Assembly: GCA_026418195.1 (NCBI GenBank)
Contig: JAOABU010000030.1
Span: 1-33,161, forward strand
Direction of reading: 5' to 3'
DNA from: Spirochaetota bacterium
GTDB taxonomy: Bacteria; Spirochaetota; Spirochaetia; DTKZ01
Length of the DNA stretch: 33,161 bases
This document shows positions 16,566 through 24,826 of this stretch, one piece after another (position 1 is the first letter of the stretch; each line of letters begins with the position of its first letter). The notes beneath the pieces were generated by a model that had not been told where the DNA came from, searched no databases, and worked only from the letters and a program-made list of their open reading frames with translations. Made by a program: the position numbers and the translations under genes.

Positions 16566-17480
16566 CTATCGACTATACGGCTCTCCTAAGGCCGCAGGAG
16601 CATGGAGGGACCGTTGATCCTTCCGTAACCCATCCATTAGGAGGACTAGGAGCGTTGCTACATAAGGGAGCATGGCCAGAAGGTTCGGAGGAACCCCTAT
16701 CGGCTGCAGAATGTACTGAGTAACAAAGATCCCTCCGAAAAGGAAGGCACCTAACATACCACGGAGGGGATTCCAGAGGGAAAAGATCGTCAAGCCCACC
16801 ACAATCCATCCCCGTCCCGCTACAATTCCCTCTGTCCATGAAGTGCTGTAGGACAGGGCTACATGGGCACCCGCTAAACCCGCAAAAGCACCTCCTCCTA
16901 CTGTGCAGAGGAAGCGGATCCTTTGAACTGGAACCCCCTGGCTCTCTGATGCCTTGGGATTTTCTCCTACCGAACGGATACGTATGCCTGAGCGGGTATA
17001 CCGTAGGAAAAACCAGGTTCCAAAGGCCAAGACTACCCCCGTATAGAACAACGGGTCTTGATGGAATATGAGTTCTCCCAAAAACGGTATCCTGCTTAGT
17101 AGGGGAAGTTCGACCTGTTCTAATCGTACGGGTAGTTGATGTCCAATGTACGGCTTTCCCAACACTCCGGCCAACCCAACCCCAAGCATGGAAAGGGCTA
17201 AACCGGAAACCGTTTGGTTCGCCTTTGCATATACGGTGAGAATTCCATGAAACACTGCCGCGGTTCCTCCCGCCAGTAGAGCAGCAAAAATACCCCAAAG
17301 CACGTTCCCCGTCCGAACGGTAACAATGAATCCTGCTACCGCTCCCAGGTTCATCATTCCCTCTACTCCTAGGTTGAGGATCCCTGAGCGTTCGGTAAGG
17401 ATTTCTCCTGTGGTACCCAGGAGTAAGGATGTTCCTGCCATGATGGTCCTATGCAGAGTGGATGCAACAAGCCCTACCAT
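16566..17480 (-). CDS. ABC importer permease, nucleoside/simple-sugar type (YufQ/NupQ-like)
   Basis: This 304-residue inner-membrane protein is the second permease of a BMP-type importer. Family signs are GTTGEILTERSGILNLGVEGMM (start of the conserved core), the NQTVSGLALSMLGVGL stretch, and RSVGENPKASESQGV, the coupling-helix region of this permease class. About eight to nine hydrophobic helices can be counted. It lies 27 bp after the other permease and is the last gene of the operon. The ribosome site is AAAGGGG. Substrate is inferred from relatives that move purine nucleosides; riboflavin importers of treponemes use a similar layout. Confidence 0.9.
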   Translation of the reverse strand: MVGLVASTLHRTIMAGTSLLLGTTGEILTERSGILNLGVEGMMNLGAVAGFIVTVRTGNVLWGIFAALLAGGTAAVFHGILTVYAKANQTVSGLALSMLGVGLAGVLGKPYIGHQLPVRLEQVELPLLSRIPFLGELIFHQDPLFYTGVVLAFGTWFFLRYTRSGIRIRSVGENPKASESQGVPVQRIRFLCTVGGGAFAGLAGAHVALSYSTSWTEGIVAGRGWIVVGLTIFSLWNPLRGMLGAFLFGGIFVTQYILQPIGVPPNLLAMLPYVATLLVLLMDGLRKDQRSLHAPAALGEPYSR

Positions 17481-17507
17481 TCTTTACCCCTTTCCTAATC
17501 TATCCCG

Positions 17508-18605
17508 TTATCTTCGACGAATCTGAACCACTGGCCGATAATTCAGAAAAAAATTACCTATCAGTAACACGAACAGGAGGATACCGTTAAAAATGTGCAC
17601 AGTAGCCGCTGGTAACCGCAGGGAGATCTGAATCGCATCCCCTCCTACGAGGATTCCGGCAAAGAATAGTCCCGAAAGCAAACTCCCTAATGGATTTAAC
17701 TTTCCTAACCAGGCGGTAATAATGGCAGTGAATCCATACCCGGCAGAAATATTCCCTGGATAGCTTAGATGGTGGTGAATCCCAGCCACCTCACCCACCC
17801 CAGCCATTCCCGCTACTCCTCCCGAGATGATCATGATCCACAAGGAGGTACGGAAAAAATCGATTCCCGCATACTTTGCTGCCTCAGGGCTTTCCCCCAC
17901 CACCCGCACTTCGTACCCGAACTTGGTGCGGTAGAGGAGGATGAACAGAGCCATAGAAATAACAATACCCAACACAAGGGTAACATAGTGGATCCGAGTA
18001 CCCGGAATCGTGCCCAGCAAGAGGTGTTTGGGAAGATCATCCGTATAGGGATACCCGTACTTCGTCGATCCTTTCCAGGGGCCCACAATGAGGTAGCTCA
18101 CGAACTCAGCTGCTACATAGTTCATCATGAGGGTGGAGATCACTTCGTTCATTCCGAACCGTACTTTGAGGATGGCAGGGATCACTCCCCAGAGAGCACC
18201 TCCTAGAAATCCCACGAAGAACATGAGAGGAATACCGAGAATGGGGGAAAGGGATGCGCCAAACTGCAGACCAAACCAGGTGCTGCATACCGCTCCCATC
18301 AACAGCTGGCTCTCCGCACCAATGTTCCAGAATTTTGCCTGGTAAGCCACACAGAGTCCACTGGAAATGAGGAAGAGGGGAATCCCTTTGGTCAGCGATT
18401 CCTTCCACCCGTACAAACTTCCGAAGGACCCTATAAAAATCTTCTGCAGGGCAAACACAGGATCCACACCAAGAAAGACGAAAACGAATCCAACCCAGAG
18501 AAATCCTATGCCCAGGGCTCCTATCAGAGTGAGGACTGACAAGAGAGGAGTTTGCTTCTTTCGGACTTCCCATTGCACAGAAACCTGTACTGTCCCCAGT
18601 TGCAT
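17508..18605 (-). CDS. ABC importer permease, nucleoside/simple-sugar type (YufP/NupP-like)
   Basis: This 365-residue inner-membrane permease is the partner of the protein encoded just downstream. Residues 1-20 are cytoplasmic and basic. About nine hydrophobic segments follow. Characteristic parts are FWNIGAESQLLMGA, ILKVRFGMNEVISTLMMNYVA and VRVVGESPEAAKYAGID (coupling region). The start lies 2 bp after the ATPase gene stop, so translation is coupled. Length and motif order are normal for the family. Confidence 0.9.
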   Translation of the reverse strand: MQLGTVQVSVQWEVRKKQTPLLSVLTLIGALGIGFLWVGFVFVFLGVDPVFALQKIFIGSFGSLYGWKESLTKGIPLFLISSGLCVAYQAKFWNIGAESQLLMGAVCSTWFGLQFGASLSPILGIPLMFFVGFLGGALWGVIPAILKVRFGMNEVISTLMMNYVAAEFVSYLIVGPWKGSTKYGYPYTDDLPKHLLLGTIPGTRIHYVTLVLGIVISMALFILLYRTKFGYEVRVVGESPEAAKYAGIDFFRTSLWIMIISGGVAGMAGVGEVAGIHHHLSYPGNISAGYGFTAIITAWLGKLNPLGSLLSGLFFAGILVGGDAIQISLRLPAATVHIFNGILLFVLLIGNFFLNYRPVVQIRRR

Positions 18606-18607
18606 GT

Positions 18608-20137
18608 TTAGCCTCGTACCCCACCCATTAAAAGGCCGATCTGATCAATGGTTGCTTCCTGTCGATCCAGGATTCCCATAATCCGACCTTCAAACATCAC
18701 AGCAATTCGATCACTCAATTCAAGGATCTCCTCAAGATCTTCGGAGACCAATAGAACCGCTTCCCCTTCTTCTCTCCGTTTCAGGAGTTGCTTTCGGATA
18801 TACTCCGTAGCCCCCACGTCCAACCCATACGTAGGATGGGAAGCCACGAGCAGGGCTGGCCCTGCAGACACTTCTCTTCCCACGATCAGTTTCTGAATGT
18901 TCCCTCCCGAAAGGTGCTTCATCGGTACCCGAATCGAGGGAGCGGCCACCGTAAAGTGTTCTACAATGTCTTCTGCATGGGATTTAATTTCTTCGTAGTC
19001 AAGGAACAACACATCCGCAAAGGGTGCAAAGTGGTGTCGTTTCAGCACGGCATTCTCATAAATCAAAAGGTTAGGAACCGTGCCAAACCGGATCCGTTCC
19101 TCCGGAATATGAGCCACTCCCTCTGCATGGATCACCCGCGCAGACTGATTCGTAATGTCCTTCCCTAGAATCTGGATCTTCCCACTCTCCACCTTGCGTA
19201 GTCCAGTAATAGCTTCCACCAGTTCCCGCTGCCCGTTCCCTGCTACCCCTGCGATTCCAACAATCTCCCTTCGATGGACAGTGAGGTCTACCTGGTTCAC
19301 GGCCACAGTACCTCGATCACTTCGTACCGTTACTCCCTCCACCTGAAGCACCACCTCCCCTCTAGGAGCAGGTTTCCAATCAAAGGAGAACACGACACTT
19401 CGGCCTACCATCATCCGGGCAAGCTCTTCCTTTGTGATGTCCTTTGTGTCCGCTTCCCCAACCACTTCACCCTTCCGAAGCACCACAACGCGATGGCAAA
19501 GATCGAGGATCTCTTCCAGTTTATGACTGATAATAACCACCCCATGCCCTTCACTAGCCATTCGACGCAGGATGGCAAACAGGTCTGCCGATTCCAGAGG
19601 AGTTAGTACAGAGGTTGGTTCGTCCAGGATCAACAAATCCGCTCCCCGCAGCAGCGCTTTTACGATTTCCACTCTCTGTTGTTCTCCTGCCGACAACTGC
19701 CATACCTTGGCACGGGGAGGCACTTTCAAACCATACAGTTCTTGGAACTGAAGGAGTTTTTGTTCCATCCCTCTCTGAGGAAAGAAAAAAGGAACCTCCA
19801 TATCACCGAGAGCGATATTTTCAACCACTGTATGGTTTTGAACCAACATAAAGTGTTGATGGACCATTCCGATTCCCGCGCGGATTGCATCCCGAGGGGA
19901 TCGAAAGGCGACCTCCTCCCCATCGATAAGGATCCTTCCCCCATCGGGGCGATACAACCCATAGAGGATATTCATGAGGGTAGTCTTTCCCGCTCCGTTT
20001 TCCCCTAAAAGGCCAAGGATTTCCCCCCCTCGGATGGTTAGATCGATGTTCCGATTGGCAGCTATACCCTGGAAATACTTTGAGATCTGTTCCATCTGAA
20101 CTATCTGGATCTTTTTGGGAGAGTTCTTGCCGGCCAT
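18608..20137 (-). CDS. ABC importer ATPase with two fused nucleotide-binding domains (YufO/NupO/RbsA-like)
   Basis: This 509-residue cytoplasmic protein has two ABC domains in one chain. The first has Walker A GENGAGKTT (near 44), signature LSAGEQQRVEI and Walker B LLILDEPTSVLTP. The second has the usual degenerate P-loop of this class, GVAGNGQRE, with signature LSGGNIQKLIVGRE and GLDVGATEYIRKQLL. That pattern (one active, one reduced site) is normal for RbsA/MglA-type ATPases. ATG 20137 lacks a clear ribosome site. It follows a strong hairpin after the lipoprotein gene, so its expression may be deliberately low. It serves the two permeases downstream. Confidence 0.93.
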   Translation of the reverse strand: MAGKNSPKKIQIVQMEQISKYFQGIAANRNIDLTIRGGEILGLLGENGAGKTTLMNILYGLYRPDGGRILIDGEEVAFRSPRDAIRAGIGMVHQHFMLVQNHTVVENIALGDMEVPFFFPQRGMEQKLLQFQELYGLKVPPRAKVWQLSAGEQQRVEIVKALLRGADLLILDEPTSVLTPLESADLFAILRRMASEGHGVVIISHKLEEILDLCHRVVVLRKGEVVGEADTKDITKEELARMMVGRSVVFSFDWKPAPRGEVVLQVEGVTVRSDRGTVAVNQVDLTVHRREIVGIAGVAGNGQRELVEAITGLRKVESGKIQILGKDITNQSARVIHAEGVAHIPEERIRFGTVPNLLIYENAVLKRHHFAPFADVLFLDYEEIKSHAEDIVEHFTVAAPSIRVPMKHLSGGNIQKLIVGREVSAGPALLVASHPTYGLDVGATEYIRKQLLKRREEGEAVLLVSEDLEEILELSDRIAVMFEGRIMGILDRQEATIDQIGLLMGGVRG

Positions 20138-20160
20138 TTTTTGTTCAACTCTAAAAACAC

Positions 20161-20186
20161 CTAGGGCCCCAAAGATGGGGCCCTAG
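20161..20186 (-). terminator. Strong hairpin between the BMP lipoprotein and ATPase genes
   Basis: CTAGGGCCCC (20161-20170) and GGGGCCCTAG (20177-20186) form a perfect 10-bp GC-rich stem with a 6-nt loop. In the minus-strand transcript it is followed by GTGTTTTTAG. It looks like an intrinsic terminator that must be partly read through if the ATPase and permeases are made from the same promoter. It occupies the same place as the hairpin after livK. Confidence 0.85.
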
Positions 20187-20216
20187 AAATGACACAACGT
20201 TGCTACTTCCGGATAC

Positions 20217-21425
20217 TTATTTTCGGGGGATCTCACCCACCACATTGTCTACGAAGTATTCGATACTGAGAAGGTGAGCAGGATCAGCCTTCTTGCCCGC
20301 TGGGATTCGTTCCACACCCTTTTGGTCCTTGATGGGACCTGTGAAGGGTTCAAACTGATTCGCCTTGAATTGCTCGTAGCGTTTCATCACATAATCGTAG
20401 GCATTCATCTCGCCTAGGTCCTTAGACTTGATTTTCTTGCTCTTTAAAAGGTCCACGAACTTTGGGTTGATGGGTTGTCCGATCTCTCCTCCCAGCAAGG
20501 CTACGTTCTCAGCAGCTAACCACCACAGATCGTAGTTGGTGAAATCCTTCTGCCCATTGTACACATCGGTTAGGATCTTTACGTACATGGGGCCCCAATC
20601 TACCAACTGTCCAGACACTACAGAATCCTCACCGAACTTTTGCATGGGGCTATAATGACTGAAGGTATACACCTTCTTACCCTTTTTCATGTGCTCCTGA
20701 CCTACCTCAATCACAGAGGGAGAATCTTCGGTAAAAGCAAGGACATCGGCACCCGCGGCAACCAGGGACTGGGCAGCTTCCTTCGCTTTTGCAGGATCGT
20801 ACCAAGAGAAGATCCATCGAACCTCTACCTTTGCTTTGGGATTCGCTTCCTTAACTCCTAGAGCATAGGCATCGATGTGGCGAATAACCTCGGAAATGGG
20901 GAAAGCGCCCACATACCCTACCTTGTTGGACTGAGTCAGAACCCCTGCCATCAGTCCATTGAGGTAGTACATCTGGTATAACTCTGCAAAATAGGTTCCC
21001 AGGTTAGATGCTCGCTTGAATCCTGAACAATGGAAAAAGAGGGTGTTCTTGTACTTTTCCGCAGCCTTTACCGTGTCATCCATGTATCCGAAGCTAGTAG
21101 TAAAAATCACATTACACTTTTCCTCGTTCACCAACCGATCGATGATCCGAATGGCATCCCCTTCTGGAACGCTCTCCACAATCACTGTTTCCAACCAGGG
21201 AAGCTTGCTTTGAGCGTACTTCCGACCCACGTCATGGGCATTGGACCATCCATAATCCCCTACCGGTCCAATGTAGATGAATCCCGCTTTCAGCTTCTTA
21301 GCTGGCTGTTCAGCTTTCTGGGCTTCTTTCGCAGGAGCCTCTTTTTTTCCACTACAACCTAGTAAGGTTCCGAACAGGAGCCCAGCGATGATCAATCCGA
21401 TTAAAACAGATACGATTTTCTTCAT
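20217..21425 (-). CDS. BMP-family solute-binding lipoprotein (nucleoside or similar ligand)
   Basis: This 402-residue protein has a signal peptide ending in the lipobox LLGC (Cys24), an Ala/Lys/Glu-rich linker (about 25-45) and a type I binding fold. KAGFIYIGPVGDYGWSNAHD marks the start of the BMP/COG1744 fold. GKVGYVGAFP-type wording (NKVGYVGAFPISEVIRHID) is in the middle, and LAFTEDSPSV in the hinge region. It is longer than treponemal PnrA and differs in the first ligand loop, so the ligand may not be a purine nucleoside. Riboflavin or other small rings are alternatives. It is the first gene of its operon, with AAGGAG and AAGG upstream of ATG 21425. Confidence 0.9.
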   Translation of the reverse strand: MKKIVSVLIGLIIAGLLFGTLLGCSGKKEAPAKEAQKAEQPAKKLKAGFIYIGPVGDYGWSNAHDVGRKYAQSKLPWLETVIVESVPEGDAIRIIDRLVNEEKCNVIFTTSFGYMDDTVKAAEKYKNTLFFHCSGFKRASNLGTYFAELYQMYYLNGLMAGVLTQSNKVGYVGAFPISEVIRHIDAYALGVKEANPKAKVEVRWIFSWYDPAKAKEAAQSLVAAGADVLAFTEDSPSVIEVGQEHMKKGKKVYTFSHYSPMQKFGEDSVVSGQLVDWGPMYVKILTDVYNGQKDFTNYDLWWLAAENVALLGGEIGQPINPKFVDLLKSKKIKSKDLGEMNAYDYVMKRYEQFKANQFEPFTGPIKDQKGVERIPAGKKADPAHLLSIEYFVDNVVGEIPRK

Positions 21426-21468
21426 CCTTCTTTTCTCCTTTCCTTGATTCTACATAGTATAGATTCGA

Positions 21469-21497
21469 AAAGTAGAGAGTTCCATGCAACTTGTCAA
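21469..21497 (-). promoter_or_regulatory. Promoter of the BMP importer operon
   Basis: On the minus strand a perfect TTGACA (21492-21497) is followed by 17 bp and TACTTT (21469-21474). The leader would be about 37 nt and carries the ribosome site. The weak -10 next to a consensus -35 leaves room for regulation. No riboswitch fold fits in so short a leader. Confidence 0.55.
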
Positions 21498-21515
21498 GGC
21501 AACAGAAATAAGAAC

Positions 21516-22103
21516 TTAAAGGAACACGATTCCAAGCACTGCGGAGAGGATGACCGCAGGAATAGGTTTTAATCCGAACGTACGGCTCCCGATGAGGATG
21601 GCAAGAAAAATGCCTACTGCAGGTAGAACCACGGTAATCCCTGGCAACCCTACCCAATCAAGCCCGATAGAACCCCGAAAGATGGGCAGCTCTGGCTGAT
21701 GGAGCATGGACATCCGAGCGAAAAACACTACCGCGCCTGCGATGAGCCCTATGGTCCCCGGCCGGATCCCAGAAAGAGTTCCTTGCACAGCCAAACTTTC
21801 CTTGAACATGCGGATACTATGGGCAACGAGGACAACTAAAATGAAGGAGGGCAGGGATACTCCAAAGGTTGCTACAGCTGATCCAAGAACTCCTGCAACG
21901 CGATACCCGATATAGGTAGCGGCATTCACCATAATGGGTCCGGGAGTCATCTGGGAAATTGCCACAATGTCAGCGAATTCCCTAACAGGCAACCATCCAT
22001 GGCTCGCGATTTCTCCTTCCAGAAGAGGAACCATCGCGTATCCTCCTCCGAACCCAAATAACCCGATCTTGAGAAAGACTCCAAAGAGTTCCAGATAGAT
22101 CAT
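21516..22103 (-). CDS. chrA: Chromate-transporter family half protein (CHR domain), second copy
   Basis: This 195-residue inner-membrane protein contains one CHR domain, with FLKIGLFGFGGGYAMVPLLE near the N-terminus, ISQMTPGPIMVNAATYIGY near 50-70, and SLPSFILVV. Short CHR proteins work in pairs of opposite membrane orientation. The partner gene directly upstream overlaps this one by 4 bp (ATGA). Chromate export is the named function of the family, but many pairs in anaerobes have no link to chromium, so the true substrate is unknown. Confidence 0.9.
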   Translation of the reverse strand: MIYLELFGVFLKIGLFGFGGGYAMVPLLEGEIASHGWLPVREFADIVAISQMTPGPIMVNAATYIGYRVAGVLGSAVATFGVSLPSFILVVLVAHSIRMFKESLAVQGTLSGIRPGTIGLIAGAVVFFARMSMLHQPELPIFRGSIGLDWVGLPGITVVLPAVGIFLAILIGSRTFGLKPIPAVILSAVLGIVFL

Positions 22104-22708
22104 GGATTATCCTTCTCCCGTAGTTGTTTTCGTCTTTGCTGCCATATGTAAGTTCCCAACCCCACTAGCGCGCTGGCGAGGATCACTACCACAGCTTGGA
22201 TTCTAACTATCACTAAAAGAAAAAAGGCTCCTATTCCTATACCCCAAGCCAGGTAGTTCTTTAGAATGGCTTTTCCTAGTTTGATCCCTGCTAGGAGAAT
22301 CAAAGCGGTCACTCCGGCGCGAACCCCTGCAAAGGCCTTCTGCACCCACAGATTCTCTTGAAACCTAAGAAGAACTGCAGCGATGCAGAGGATAACCAAA
22401 AAGGATGGCAGAATAACTCCCAAAGCTGCTACCAGTGCCCCCCGTATCCGATCCACCTTGTACCCAATATAGATTGAAGCGTTGATGGCAATGACTCCCG
22501 GTAAGGATTGAGCCACTGCAAACACATCTACAATTTCCACAGGATCCACCCATTTCCGATTTTGCACAAACTCTTGTTCCATCAATGGGAGCATGGCGTA
22601 GCCCCCTCCAATGGTGAATGCGCCGATCTTGAAGAAAGAAAGAAACATCGTAAGCAGATCTCCCACACTTCTTCGTTCTTCGAAGGTGGACCGCATTGAT
22701 GTACCCAT
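22100..22708 (-). CDS. chrA: Chromate-transporter family half protein (CHR domain), first copy
   Basis: This 202-residue inner-membrane protein is the partner of the downstream CHR protein. FFKIGAFTIGGGYAMLPLMEQE, AQSLPGVIAINASIYIGYK and LPSFLVILC match the same motifs in the other half. Basic residues in the tail (QQRRKQLREK) suggest a cytoplasmic C-terminus. The start at 22708 is preceded by AAGGAG, and the glycerate kinase gene ends 14 bp upstream. The four genes from the TPR protein to here look like one operon. Confidence 0.9.
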   Translation of the reverse strand: MGTSMRSTFEERRSVGDLLTMFLSFFKIGAFTIGGGYAMLPLMEQEFVQNRKWVDPVEIVDVFAVAQSLPGVIAINASIYIGYKVDRIRGALVAALGVILPSFLVILCIAAVLLRFQENLWVQKAFAGVRAGVTALILLAGIKLGKAILKNYLAWGIGIGAFFLLVIVRIQAVVVILASALVGLGTYIWQQRRKQLREKDNP

Positions 22709-22722
22709 ACCTTCTAATCTCC

Positions 22723-24102
22723 TTACGGAACTACCAGGATCTGCACGTCGCAGACGTTCGTATTAGTGGGGCCCGTTTTCAATAGAAACCCGATTCGATC
22801 GAAGTAATGGTAAGAGTCGTTCCGTTTCAGGTAGTCCTGCACGGAGAGACCTGCCCGTTTCCCCGCTGCCAACACTTCCGGATCAGCAAAGGCCCCTGCT
22901 GCATCGGTAGGGCCATCGTTTCCATCCGTGGAGGCGGCAAGGAACCAGATCCCCTCCGAACCTTCGGGATTAGATTCGATTTCGGCTAGGAAGGATAGCG
23001 CCATCTCTTGGTTTCGCCCCCCTTTCCCATCCCCCCGCAAGGTAACAGTGGTTTCCCCTCCTGCAATGATACAGGCAGGTCGCCCGACCAGGAGTTCCCG
23101 TCGTTTCACATCCCGTCCGATACCCATATACACTTTGGCAATTTCCCGGGCTTCCCCGATGATCTCCGATGACAGAACTACTGTACGGTACCCTAGTTCC
23201 TTGGCTTTTCGTTCCGCTGCCAGAAGGGCGCCATAGTTCGAACCGATCAGGATGTTGTGGACTTTCTCGAACACCGGATCCCCCTTCTTGGGAGTTTCCG
23301 GTAACTTTCCTTGAGCCCCTAACTGCAGGACTTTCCAAGCTAGAGGAGGCAATTGGGATACAATTCCGTACTTCTCCACCAGAGCTACCGCTTCTTGGAA
23401 TGTGGTTCCATCGGGGGCGGTCATTCCCGAAGCAATGGAATCCAATCGATCCCCCACCACATCGGATAGGATCAGGTTCACTGATTCCGCTGGGTACAGA
23501 AGTTGAGCTAATCTGCCCCCCTTGATTCCACTTAAATGTTTTCGGATACAGTTAATCTCCTGGATGGTAGCACCACAGGCCAGAAGGGCTTTGGTCGTCT
23601 TCTGCTTGTCCTCTAAGGTAAGTTTCTGTTCTCCTGTTTCGTCTTTCCAGTTATATGGAAAGGAGAGAAGAGCTGACCCCCCTCCAGAAATAAGGTTGAT
23701 CACTAGGGTTCTTGCATCCGCTTTTTGAGCAAGTGCGGCCACTGTTCTTCCCGCTTCTACGCTTCCCGTATCAGGAACAGGATGTCCCGCCTCGATCATG
23801 CGGATCCGTTTCAAAGCTTCCGTGTGTCCAGGCTTGACTGCAATGACCCCTTCGGTGATTCTAGAGCCAAAGATTTCCTCTACCGCTAGAGCCATTTTCG
23901 CCGTAGCTTTACCTGCACCTAATACTAGAATACGATCATAGCGGGACAGGTCCCATTTTATCTCTTCCCGATCCGAACGTACGACAAGAGTTTCCCCCTG
24001 TATCAGAACCCTCTCCTTGATCATCCTGTACGGATCCACTCGTTCCAGAGCCGCTTGAAACATTTCCCGCAAATGGGCACGAATACGATTCCCTTGCATC
24101 AT
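22723..24102 (-). CDS. gckA: Glycerate 2-kinase, MOFRL family (GckA/TtuD type)
   Basis: This 459-residue cytoplasmic enzyme phosphorylates D-glycerate to 2-phosphoglycerate, feeding lower glycolysis. The N-terminal DUF4147-type domain has LGAGKATAKMALAVEEIFG (61-79) and the loop LISGGGSALL (137-146). The C-terminal MOFRL part has IIAGGETTV, GKGGRNQEMAL and DGNDGPTDAAGAF. Length is normal. Older annotations call this family hydroxypyruvate reductase, but the kinase role is the better supported one. Its ATG overlaps the stop of the TPR gene (ATGATG), with AAGGAG upstream. Confidence 0.92.
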   Translation of the reverse strand: MMQGNRIRAHLREMFQAALERVDPYRMIKERVLIQGETLVVRSDREEIKWDLSRYDRILVLGAGKATAKMALAVEEIFGSRITEGVIAVKPGHTEALKRIRMIEAGHPVPDTGSVEAGRTVAALAQKADARTLVINLISGGGSALLSFPYNWKDETGEQKLTLEDKQKTTKALLACGATIQEINCIRKHLSGIKGGRLAQLLYPAESVNLILSDVVGDRLDSIASGMTAPDGTTFQEAVALVEKYGIVSQLPPLAWKVLQLGAQGKLPETPKKGDPVFEKVHNILIGSNYGALLAAERKAKELGYRTVVLSSEIIGEAREIAKVYMGIGRDVKRRELLVGRPACIIAGGETTVTLRGDGKGGRNQEMALSFLAEIESNPEGSEGIWFLAASTDGNDGPTDAAGAFADPEVLAAGKRAGLSVQDYLKRNDSYHYFDRIGFLLKTGPTNTNVCDVQILVVP

Positions 24103-24767
24103 CGCTTCTCCTTCCCCAGCATGGCCTGAGCCCGTTTAAGATTGTTATGTATGGCTGGAAGACTAGTATATTCCACTGCCCGTTGAAAATACTCTACTGC
24201 TCGGGCAGGGTTCTTCCGATAGTTCAATTCCACAGCTCCCCTGTTGTTCCAGGCTTGAAAATTGTACGGATCCAACTGTATTGCTCGTTCAAACTCTTCG
24301 CTCGCTGCTTCGAAACGCTTTTCGGCCATATAGGCATTCCCTCTCTTTAACGCCTGGTAACTTTTCATCGCTTTTTCAAAAGTATCTGGATCTGAGGCAT
24401 ACTCGATTCGTTTCTGAATGAGCTTACGGTCTGCCTCATGTTCGCATCCTGGAAGAGCCATCTGGTAGTACTTGGCACATTCAGCCCGTTTCCCCCATAG
24501 GTAATATAAGTCACCCAGTGTCTTCAAGCGGATGTAGGTTTCACCAAATCGTTCTAGTTCTCCAAGGAACTCCGCTTCCGCTTCTTCGTACCGTTCTTGA
24601 GCCAGACACACCAGACCGATGTTGTGCCCTATTCCCATTTTGTTCGGTTGCACAGTTCGGATCTTCCGGAAGTACTCTTCTGCTTTTGCATACCGACCAA
24701 ACACGAAATTATTCAGAGCTGCCCGTTCCCAGAACCGAAGAAATAGAAATCCAAACAGCCTCACCAT
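24099..24767 (-). CDS. TPR-repeat protein
   Basis: This 222-residue protein is built mainly of tetratricopeptide-like helix pairs. Clear units are at about 24-57 (ERYEEAEAEFLGELERF follows) and about 137-170 (ALKRGNAYMAEKRFEAASEE, then FERAIQLDPYNFQAWNNRGA), with another partial repeat to 205. TPR proteins are docking surfaces; no enzyme motif is present. The first 12 residues (VRLFGFLFLRFW) are hydrophobic with Arg and may touch the membrane, but this is not a clear signal peptide. ATG 24767 has no ribosome site and lies only 8 nt from a -10 box, so the message may be leaderless. It is the first gene of the unit with glycerate kinase and the CHR pair. Confidence 0.85.
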   Translation of the reverse strand: MVRLFGFLFLRFWERAALNNFVFGRYAKAEEYFRKIRTVQPNKMGIGHNIGLVCLAQERYEEAEAEFLGELERFGETYIRLKTLGDLYYLWGKRAECAKYYQMALPGCEHEADRKLIQKRIEYASDPDTFEKAMKSYQALKRGNAYMAEKRFEAASEEFERAIQLDPYNFQAWNNRGAVELNYRKNPARAVEYFQRAVEYTSLPAIHNNLKRAQAMLGKEKR

Positions 24768-24775
24768 GGAGAGGG

Positions 24776-24781
24776 ATCATA
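24776..24781 (-). promoter_or_regulatory. Extended -10 promoter for the TPR gene, implying a leaderless mRNA
   Basis: On the minus strand TGGTATGAT (TGn plus TATGAT at 24776-24781) lies 8 nt before ATG 24767. Transcription would begin at or within about two bases of the start codon. No Shine-Dalgarno site is present. No good -35 box is seen, as is usual for extended -10 promoters. Confidence 0.5.
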
Positions 24782-24814
24782 CCATAACCGCTTTTAAGGG
24801 AAAAGTGTTTTCAG

Positions 24815-24820
24815 TATAGT
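24815..24820 (+). promoter_or_regulatory. -10 box immediately before the AEC permease gene, implying a leaderless mRNA
   Basis: TATAGT at 24815-24820 is followed by 6 nt and then ATG 24827, so the normal start site coincides with the first base of the start codon. The -35 region, 17 bp upstream, is TTTTAA and weak. There is no ribosome site before the ATG. Confidence 0.5.
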
Positions 24821-24826
24821 GAATCC

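Noticed and set aside
18106-18624. Minus-strand frame of 172 codons overlapping the YufP-like permease
   Set aside because: It is out of frame with the well-supported permease and has no membrane or domain pattern of its own.
21426-21515. Purine or flavin riboswitch before the BMP importer
   Set aside because: The predicted leader of about 37 nt is too short for either aptamer, and no conserved core was seen.
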